11,236 bases of DNA from Candidatus Mcinerneyibacteriota bacterium. Lineage in GTDB: Bacteria; AUK180; JAQVHJ01. The notes beneath the pieces are model-generated. The model was not told where the DNA came from. It saw nothing but the letters and a program-made list of their open reading frames with translations, and searched no databases. Position numbers and translations under genes: made by a program. The stretch spans positions 1-11,236 of the forward strand of contig DAOVMD010000059.1 in assembly GCA_030630935.1 (NCBI GenBank), in the 5' to 3' direction. This document shows, piece after piece, positions 5,782-11,236 of this stretch (its first letter is position 1; every line of letters begins with the position of its first letter).

Positions 5782-6573
5782 ATGCGCAGTTTCACTAAGG
5801 AGATTTTATTAAGTCTTAAGTTGTTGGGTGAGTTCAAGTTGAAGTCAGCTGTTGCAGCATATAAATTGATTGACGGGAAGAAAATAGAACCGACTATTCG
5901 GCAGATGATGTATTACCTGGTAAAGAAAGGCTATATACAGAAAAAGCGTTTGCCTGGCGGGGTGTGTTTTTATTTAACAGGCTCAGGTTTAAATGTTATA
6001 AGTGAAATTGACAAGTTGATTTTTCCCGACCATTCGAACTGGAATATGAAATGGAAACTTGTTTTTTTCGATATCCCAGAAGTTAAACGATCATTACGAG
6101 ATAAGTTTCGCCGTGAACTTAAGAAGTTAGGATTTGGGATGCTGCAAAATGGAGTTTGGTTCACACCAATAATTAGTTCAGAACAGATTTCTGAAACGAT
6201 TAAAAAATCAAAAGTTGAGAAATACACAGTTATCTTTTCCGGGAAATTTGAAGACTTCACAATTTCTCCGGAACTATTGGAAGAAAAATTTAAAATAAAA
6301 TCACTTATTAAGGAATTTTCTAGTCTGTCAAATAAAATTAATAATTTATTTTCAAAGGTTGGGATATCAGGTTTGAGTTCTAATCAAAAATTAATTGGAA
6401 AAATTATTCTGAGAAATCGTTTCCGATTATTACTAAGTAATTTAATCCGTCGATTACCACCCTTACCGGATAAGATTCTTCCTGGTAAAAAAATAATTCA
6501 TAAGACATTTTCAGAATATGAGAAAATTCGGAAACTTACAACACAAGAGTTATTCAAAGACAGGATTAATTAG
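5782..6573 (+). CDS. PaaX-family transcriptional regulator
   Basis: This 263-aa cytosolic DNA-binding regulator has an N-terminal winged helix-turn-helix (starting MRSFTKEILLSLKLLGEF; residues ~1-75, including KIEPTIRQMMYYLVKKGYI and a wing near LPGGVCFYLT). A Cas2-like ferredoxin-fold middle domain follows (WKLVFFDIPEVKRSLRDKFR...LGFGMLQNGVWFTP, ~90-130). A C-terminal PaaX_C-type region has RLPPLPDKILPGKK, matching the family's LP-x-x-LLP pattern. PaaX of E. coli represses phenylacetate catabolism with phenylacetyl-CoA as ligand, but no paa genes are present here, so target and ligand are unknown. I chose ATG 5782 because the promoter covers the upstream GTG codons and GAGAAG sits 6 nt before it. 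The stop overlaps that of convergent tldE. Confidence 0.78.
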   Translation: MRSFTKEILLSLKLLGEFKLKSAVAAYKLIDGKKIEPTIRQMMYYLVKKGYIQKKRLPGGVCFYLTGSGLNVISEIDKLIFPDHSNWNMKWKLVFFDIPEVKRSLRDKFRRELKKLGFGMLQNGVWFTPIISSEQISETIKKSKVEKYTVIFSGKFEDFTISPELLEEKFKIKSLIKEFSSLSNKINNLFSKVGISGLSSNQKLIGKIILRNRFRLLLSNLIRRLPPLPDKILPGKKIIHKTFSEYEKIRKLTTQELFKDRIN

Positions 6574-7910
6574 AAGTCTGTCTTTCCTGTAAAATTGAAT
6601 TGTTTAATTTTCAATTTTGGAACCACTGTTCCACCACCCATAAAGCCACCTGAAAAGACTTGCAAGTTTGAAATCTGAGTTACATTATTTAGTGCGTCAA
6701 TGATACTTTGAGTAAACCGCATGTTTTTTATACTTTTAGCTATCTTACCGTTTTTAATTAGGAATGTTCCATTTCTTGTCATACCGGTATAAAGCGTTTT
6801 CATAGGGTCACTGATATTTGTATAGTGAAACCTTGTTATCAGGATTCCTTTCTTAGTAGTTCTGATCATTTCTTCGGGAGATGTTTTTCCCTTTGATAAA
6901 GCAATGTTTAAAGGTAATGGTCCATAAACCATTCCTGGAGGAAGGGCATGACCGGTGTTTTTCATTTTAAATTTTTTGGAATAATAATTATCATATACCA
7001 AACCTTTAAAGATTCCGTCCTTGACTATTGATACTTTTGATCTCTTTACTCCTTCAGAATCAAATGGAATCCCTGAAGCTTTTTTATGATTCCAGTTATC
7101 TGTAATTGTTATGTTTTTTCCAAAGACCCTCTTCCCAACTTTTCCAACTAGCGGGCTTCTTCCTTCGTGATAACCTTTTGTACCAAATGCAAAATAGGTT
7201 AAGTATGTAAGCATTTCACCAACCGCTGCTTCTTCAAGGATTACGGTATATTCTCCCGGGTCGATAGATATGGAGTTCTGGGAGAGGATGCACTTTTCAA
7301 TTGCGATTTTTGCAACTTTCTTAAAGTTAATCTTTGAAAAATCATTTTGGATCTCTTCCGCAAATCCTGTCCCGAGTCCTTTATCAGTTATAATAAAAAG
7401 GGATGAACTTGAAGCCGATGCAAAACAATCTGCACCATTTGTTGTGGCGACACCGAAATTATCAGTTTTAGTAGAAATAAAACCGGAAGCATTTACATTC
7501 TTTTCTGAACAGAGTTTGACAATTTCTTTTAACATCTCTGCTCTTTGTTTCGGGGTAGTTTTATCTGTTGTCTGATTGAATTGCTTATAATACTCAGCTT
7601 GAATTCCTTCAGGTAATCCGGGATAATCAGGGTCTTCCGGAGAAAGCTTGGCTATCTTTTCTGCATTTCGAAGAGCTTTTATTAAACCTTTCCTGGTGAG
7701 ATCATTTGTTGATGCGACCCCGGTTTTTTTTCCAAAGATAACATTGATGACTATATTTCCATTGTTTTCGTGGACATTCTGGTGAATATAAGAATTTGCT
7801 AAGCGGGTAAGAAAAGATGTGTTTTTAAAATAGTTAATTTGGATATCATTGGCTTTAGAAGAATTAAATATGATGTCTTTAATTCTATCGAATCTCTTTC
7901 TATCTATCAT
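6570..7910 (-). CDS. tldE: TldE/PmbA, non-catalytic subunit of the TldD-TldE metalloprotease
   Basis: This 446-aa protein is the partner of TldD; E. coli TldE/PmbA is about 450 aa. In E. coli the TldD-TldE heterodimer is a zinc protease that trims the microcin B17 leader and degrades the CcdA antitoxin. Zinc sits in TldD, and TldE lacks the HExxxH motif. Here the corresponding region reads EEAAVGEML, with EAAVGE at 227-232, so no metal site is present. The family pattern continues through GRSPLVGKVGKR and the terminal block TFLIKNGKIAKSIKNMRF...GGTVVPKLKI. ATGA overlap with tldD and GGAG upstream indicate coupled translation. The stop codon shares bases with that of the convergent PaaX-type gene. 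The product should be cytoplasmic and needs TldD for activity. Confidence 0.92.
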   Translation of the reverse strand: MIDRKRFDRIKDIIFNSSKANDIQINYFKNTSFLTRLANSYIHQNVHENNGNIVINVIFGKKTGVASTNDLTRKGLIKALRNAEKIAKLSPEDPDYPGLPEGIQAEYYKQFNQTTDKTTPKQRAEMLKEIVKLCSEKNVNASGFISTKTDNFGVATTNGADCFASASSSSLFIITDKGLGTGFAEEIQNDFSKINFKKVAKIAIEKCILSQNSISIDPGEYTVILEEAAVGEMLTYLTYFAFGTKGYHEGRSPLVGKVGKRVFGKNITITDNWNHKKASGIPFDSEGVKRSKVSIVKDGIFKGLVYDNYYSKKFKMKNTGHALPPGMVYGPLPLNIALSKGKTSPEEMIRTTKKGILITRFHYTNISDPMKTLYTGMTRNGTFLIKNGKIAKSIKNMRFTQSIIDALNNVTQISNLQVFSGGFMGGGTVVPKLKIKQFNFTGKTDF

Positions 7911-9349
7911 TTTCCCACTCCAACTTTTACATTTCTGAACCTGGCTCTTGATACTCCGTGAGAAACACGAGCAGTCTGCATAGGGTCACCTTTTCCACAG
8001 TTTGGAACACCCCAGACCCTCCAGTCTTTCTTGTTTGAGATTCCATCACAATTATTCCAAAACTCAGGAGTTATACCGGTATAGTTGGGGTTCTTTACAA
8101 TGTGTTTGAGTTTTCCGTTCTTGATTACCCATCCTATTTCACAAGCAAATTGGAAATTTAATCTTTTATCATCAATGCTCCAGCTTTTATTGATTGCCAT
8201 GTATATTCCATTTTTTATTCCACTAATCAAGGAATTAAAAGTGTCCTTCCCCGGAAGCAAGTTGATGCTTGTCATTCTAATCAAAGGTAACCTATTAAAT
8301 CCATCAGCACGCATGGTCCCGTTACTTTGCATGCCCAATTTTACGGCAGTCTCTCTTGAAGTTAAGTATCCAACAAACTTTCCTTTCTTCACGATATAGG
8401 TTTTTTGCGCCGGAATACCCTCATCATCATATCCAAAAGATCCGAGAGAATGCTTTATTGTGGCATCAGCAGTAATGTTAACTATTTTGGATCCATATTG
8501 AAATTTTCCAAGTTTATCAGGAGTAAGAAATGAAGTCCCTGCAAGTGATCTTTCGGTTCCAAATACCCTGTCCAATTCGATTGGATGACCGCAAGACTCA
8601 TGAACCTGAAGTGCTAATTGGCTACCTTCAAGGATTATATCCATTACTCCGGATGGGCATTGCGGTGCAGATAATAAAGCAATTGCTTCTTTTGCAGTCG
8701 GTTTTGCATTCTCTTTTAATTTTAAACTTAAGACATGTTCCCAACCGGAATTTTCAAAACTCCCACCGAAAGATGCCGGGTAAGAGCGTTTTTGAACCTC
8801 ACCATCTTTCATTGCATAAGCTTCTAAGCCAGCTCCGGTTTGAATGGTTTGCTGAGTGAAATATCGGTTCTCAGTTGATGCAAAAATTTTCTCTTCCTTA
8901 GTGCTTTGACAAGAAACATGTCCAATTATAATCCCTTTCACTTTTAAAAGTTCATTACTTACATCCAATAGAAGATCGATTTTTTCCTTTATAGAGATTT
9001 CAAATGGATCAATTTTATAGGGAGACTTCCAGGAATCTTTTAATGGGGAGAGCTTTTCAAATGTTACCGGTTCATGCTTTAGTATCCCGGAAGCTTTTGC
9101 AATCTTAACCGCCAGTTTCGCTACCTTTTCTATTTCCTTCTTTTCAAGAATGCTGCTGCTTGCAAAACCCCAATATCCTTTATAAAGAACTCGAATTCCA
9201 AAGCCTGCCCAATTCTTCTTATTAATACCTTCAACCTTTTTGTTCTTTACAGAAATATTCTCTGTTTCTATTCTTGTGATCCTAATGTCTCCATATTCAG
9301 CACCAAGGTTCTTAATGACTTTTAAAGCCAGGTTTGTTAGCTTTCTCAT
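7907..9349 (-). CDS. tldD: TldD, zinc-binding catalytic subunit of the TldD-TldE metalloprotease
   Basis: This 480-aa protein matches the usual TldD length (481 in E. coli). The zinc site is visible: H250-E251-S-C-G-H255 (HExxxH), with the third ligand Cys451 in NCGKGDPMQ. The N-terminal pronounced alternating alpha/beta region (RIETENISVKNKKVEGI...GFGIRVLYKGYWGFASSS) and the IPAQKTYIVKKGKFVGYLTSR segment are typical. With TldE it forms an intracellular protease that admits unfolded peptides to an enclosed active site; known substrates elsewhere are the microcin B17 precursor and CcdA. No peptide precursor or toxin-antitoxin pair is visible here. It follows the aminotransferase by 19 bp and overlaps tldE by ATGA, so the three genes are probably one transcript. 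The ribosome site (AGGTAAG, ~13 nt upstream) is weak. Confidence 0.94.
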   Translation of the reverse strand: MRKLTNLALKVIKNLGAEYGDIRITRIETENISVKNKKVEGINKKNWAGFGIRVLYKGYWGFASSSILEKKEIEKVAKLAVKIAKASGILKHEPVTFEKLSPLKDSWKSPYKIDPFEISIKEKIDLLLDVSNELLKVKGIIIGHVSCQSTKEEKIFASTENRYFTQQTIQTGAGLEAYAMKDGEVQKRSYPASFGGSFENSGWEHVLSLKLKENAKPTAKEAIALLSAPQCPSGVMDIILEGSQLALQVHESCGHPIELDRVFGTERSLAGTSFLTPDKLGKFQYGSKIVNITADATIKHSLGSFGYDDEGIPAQKTYIVKKGKFVGYLTSRETAVKLGMQSNGTMRADGFNRLPLIRMTSINLLPGKDTFNSLISGIKNGIYMAINKSWSIDDKRLNFQFACEIGWVIKNGKLKHIVKNPNYTGITPEFWNNCDGISNKKDWRVWGVPNCGKGDPMQTARVSHGVSRARFRNVKVGVGK

Positions 9350-9368
9350 GCTTGCTATTTCTTACCTA

Positions 9369-10577
9369 TTATAAATTCTTTTCAATTACTTTACCTAACC
9401 TTTTTAGTCCTTCCTCAAATAGCTCCTCCTTTGCATATGAGAAATTTAATCTTATGCAATTTCTACTCTTGCTGTATGCGTCGAAGGCTGAACCAATTAT
9501 ATAAGCGACATTCTCTTTGATGGCTTCTTCAAACATTTTTTCCGTATCAATTTTCTTTGGAAGCTTAACCCAAAGGAATAATCCGCCTTCCGGATTTGTC
9601 CAGGAAATCTCATCATGTTTCGGCAAATACTTATCGAGGTACTTAATCATGAGATTTTTTTTCTTTTTATAAACTTCGATTGTTGATTTTATATTCTTCT
9701 CCAGCAGACCACGTTTCATATATTCATATACAATAAATTGTGTGAATGGGGGAGTGCATAAATCAGCAGATTGCTTTGCGACAACTAATTTATCAATAAT
9801 CGCGGGCTCTGCAATAACCCAACCTAACCTAAAGCCTGGAGCAAAAATTTTCGAAAATGTATGTAAGGACATTACATTTCCAATATTATCAAGAGAAAGC
9901 ATTGACTCTGGTTCTTCTCCCTCAAACCTAAGTTCACGATACGGACTATCCTCAAGAATTAAGAAATCAAACTCCTTACTTAACTCAATCAGTTTCTTCC
10001 TTCTATCAATTGTCATTGTTGTTCCGGTCGGGTTTTGGAAATCAGGAACAACATATACAAATTTGTAATGCTCTTCCTTTTTCCGTAATTCCTTTAATTT
10101 AATTTCCAGCTTATCTATATTCATACCATTCTCATCAACTTTAACCCCAACTAAATGTGCTCCATAAGTATTGAATGCTGATAATCCACCAAGATAAGTA
10201 GGTAACCCAACAATAATAGGATCACTCGGATCAATAAATATCTTTGAAATTAGATCTAACCCTTGCTGGGATGCAACAGTTATTAATATGTTTTCTCTTG
10301 TGATAGAAACATTATCCCTTTTCGCCCACTCAATCAATTGATCCTTTAAGAGGTCGATGCCTTCGGTGGGACCATATTGTAAGGCTCTCGCACCATATTC
10401 CTTTAAAACACTTGAACAAATATCGTCCAATTCATCAATTGGAAAAGTCTCCGGGGCCGGTAAACCACCTGCAAATGAGATAATTTCAGGTTTTGCCGTT
10501 AATTTTAAAAGCTCCCTGATAACAGACTTTTTCATCCTTCTGGCATTTATAGAATAATTTTTCTCAAGATCGATCAT
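9369..10577 (-). CDS. Class I/II PLP-dependent aminotransferase (LysN/2-aminoadipate-type)
   Basis: This 402-aa cytosolic fold-type I PLP enzyme has the full family pattern. N-terminal AGGLPAPETFP is followed by LQYGPTEG and by NPTG (in VPDFQNPTGTTM), whose Asn contacts the cofactor. LEDSPYRELRF supplies the Asp that pairs with the pyridine nitrogen and a Tyr. FSKIFAPGFRLGW has K243 as Schiff-base lysine, and RNCIRLNFSY near the C terminus has the carboxylate-binding Arg. It resembles the LysN/Aro8/MocR-C-terminal group that transaminates 2-aminoadipate, aromatic or branched-chain amino acids with 2-oxoglutarate. The exact substrate is unknown. AGGAGG (10584-10589) is 6 nt before the ATG. tldD begins 19 bp downstream, and the zinc-ribbon gene ends 79 bp upstream with no clear promoter between. 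Confidence 0.9.
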   Translation of the reverse strand: MIDLEKNYSINARRMKKSVIRELLKLTAKPEIISFAGGLPAPETFPIDELDDICSSVLKEYGARALQYGPTEGIDLLKDQLIEWAKRDNVSITRENILITVASQQGLDLISKIFIDPSDPIIVGLPTYLGGLSAFNTYGAHLVGVKVDENGMNIDKLEIKLKELRKKEEHYKFVYVVPDFQNPTGTTMTIDRRKKLIELSKEFDFLILEDSPYRELRFEGEEPESMLSLDNIGNVMSLHTFSKIFAPGFRLGWVIAEPAIIDKLVVAKQSADLCTPPFTQFIVYEYMKRGLLEKNIKSTIEVYKKKKNLMIKYLDKYLPKHDEISWTNPEGGLFLWVKLPKKIDTEKMFEEAIKENVAYIIGSAFDAYSKSRNCIRLNFSYAKEELFEEGLKRLGKVIEKNL

Positions 10578-10656
10578 ACGAATCCTCCTTTATTAATTAT
10601 TTTTTATTTGGTTTAAACTTATTGAAATGTGTGAAGAAAAGAAATTGAAATGATCA

Positions 10657-11091
10657 CTATTTAGCTTTTTCAATACTTTTTCTCGTGTTTTTATTTTTCT
10701 TTTCTATTTCCTTCGCCTTCTCTTTTGAGATCCCCTTCTCTATATATTTCTCTCGACAGACATCACAAAGACTGTCTTTCCAAACATTACTGATGAATGT
10801 ATATTTATGACAAACTTCACATTTCTTAAATCCGCCAGTTATAAAGATTTTAACAAGATCACTGACCAATTCATCCTTTTTCTCAGGTTCTGAGGTGGAT
10901 TTCTTGATTTTATGCTGTACAAGCCTATGAATCTCCTGCTGCTCAGATACAATGTCTATAAGCTTAACTAAACCATCAACATTTAATAAAGAAATATCAT
11001 CTCGAATATCTCTCAATAGATGTGAAATTGATTCAAGAGATTCAGATATTGATTTCAAATACTTAAGTTCATCTCTTGGTTCAATGGCCAT
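10657..11091 (-). CDS. Coiled-coil/zinc-ribbon protein of unknown function
   Basis: I do not recognise a named family for this 144-aa protein. Residues ~8-65 are predicted helical, with heptad-like hydrophobics (LKYLKSISESLESISHLLRD), so dimerisation is likely. A charged linker follows. C91, C94, C109 and C112 make CxxC-x14-CxxC, a zinc-ribbon or treble-clef-like metal site. The tail (KEKAKEIEKKNKNTRKSIEKAK) is very basic and could contact nucleic acid. No signal peptide or membrane segment is present, so it is probably cytoplasmic. It appears to be the first gene of the aminotransferase-tldD-tldE unit, from the promoter at 11115-11143. The ATG is preceded by a purine-rich AAAGAGAAAAAA rather than a strong Shine-Dalgarno. 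A role in regulation or as a protein adaptor is possible but unproven. Confidence 0.75.
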   Translation of the reverse strand: MAIEPRDELKYLKSISESLESISHLLRDIRDDISLLNVDGLVKLIDIVSEQQEIHRLVQHKIKKSTSEPEKKDELVSDLVKIFITGGFKKCEVCHKYTFISNVWKDSLCDVCREKYIEKGISKEKAKEIEKKNKNTRKSIEKAK

Positions 11092-11114
11092 TTTTTTCTC
11101 TTTATTTTTAAATT

Positions 11115-11143
11115 ATATTAACATATTTATATTAAATAGTCAA
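11115..11143 (-). promoter_or_regulatory. Sigma70 promoter of the zinc-ribbon/aminotransferase/tldDE unit
   Basis: On the minus strand TTGACT (11143-11138), exactly 17 bp, TAATAT (11120-11115). The start of transcription near 11108 would give a leader of about 17 nt, like the other promoters in the window. No obvious operator symmetry. Confidence 0.75.
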
Positions 11144-11188
11144 GTGAAAAGATAAGTTACCAGCTCTGAATAGTAAATTAAAAATCGT

Positions 11189-11217
11189 TTGACAAAAATC
11201 GAAAAATGTATTAAAAT
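11189..11217 (+). promoter_or_regulatory. Divergent sigma70 promoter running off the right edge
   Basis: TTGACA (11189-11194), exactly 17 bp, TAAAAT (11212-11217). A possible ribosome site, AAAGGTG, appears at the last bases of the window, so the coding start should lie just beyond base 11236. The gene is not visible. Confidence 0.75.
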
Positions 11218-11236
11218 ATGTATGACAAAAGGTGTA

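Noticed and set aside
7270-8859. Plus-strand frames inside tldE and tldD
   Set aside because: They are antisense shadows of two well-supported family members and show no ribosome sites or domains.
9742-10557. Plus-strand frames inside the aminotransferase
   Set aside because: Shadows of a gene whose PLP motifs are all intact on the other strand.

Overview
The window is AT-rich bacterial DNA. Genes with clear ribosome sites carry a strong AGGAGG Shine-Dalgarno sequence. Several promoters fit the sigma70 pattern with an exact 17-bp spacer and short leaders of about 17-20 nt. One protein has a Sec signal peptide. Intergenic stretches carry dispersed GTCATTGCGAG/GCAATCTCGC-type and GAGCGAAGCGA-type repeats, a MITE-like element and the tail of a group II intron. 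The repeat load suggests a repeat-rich, possibly uncultured lineage, but nothing here fixes the phylum.

Layout, left to right. (1) 1-74: 3' end of a plus-strand group II intron (part of domain V, plus domain VI). (2) 75-874: gene-free and full of short repeats. (3) 875-3519, minus strand: a three-gene unit behind a consensus promoter at 3545-3573. It encodes a 79-aa two-helix membrane protein, a secreted 5'-nucleotidase-family phosphohydrolase, and hypoxanthine phosphoribosyltransferase (hpt). The last two genes are 4 bp apart and make a plausible purine-salvage pair: the nucleotidase dephosphorylates nucleotides outside the membrane and Hpt recaptures the base inside. (4) 3574-4343: a second repeat island containing a 209-bp MITE-like element with 17-bp terminal inverted repeats and a 4-bp target duplication. 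(5) 4344-5399, minus: a membrane-anchored NTF2-like-domain gene broken by one in-frame amber codon. (6) 5400-5781: divergent intergenic region with a 40-bp near-perfect palindrome and the promoter of the next gene. (7) 5782-6573, plus: a PaaX-family transcriptional regulator whose stop codon overlaps that of convergent tldE. (8) 6570-11091, minus: tldE, tldD, a class I PLP aminotransferase and a coiled-coil/zinc-ribbon protein, probably one transcription unit from the promoter at 11115-11143. (9) 11144-11236: a divergent plus-strand promoter that drives a gene beyond the window.

Most genes are ordinary housekeeping or accessory functions. I did not find a convincing new defence or biosynthetic system. 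The items most worth following up are the MITE-like element, the amber-interrupted gene, the 40-bp palindrome beside the PaaX-type regulator, and the link between TldD/TldE, an aminotransferase and an uncharacterised zinc-ribbon protein. Two gene starts were moved inward because promoter elements lie inside the longer reading frames.
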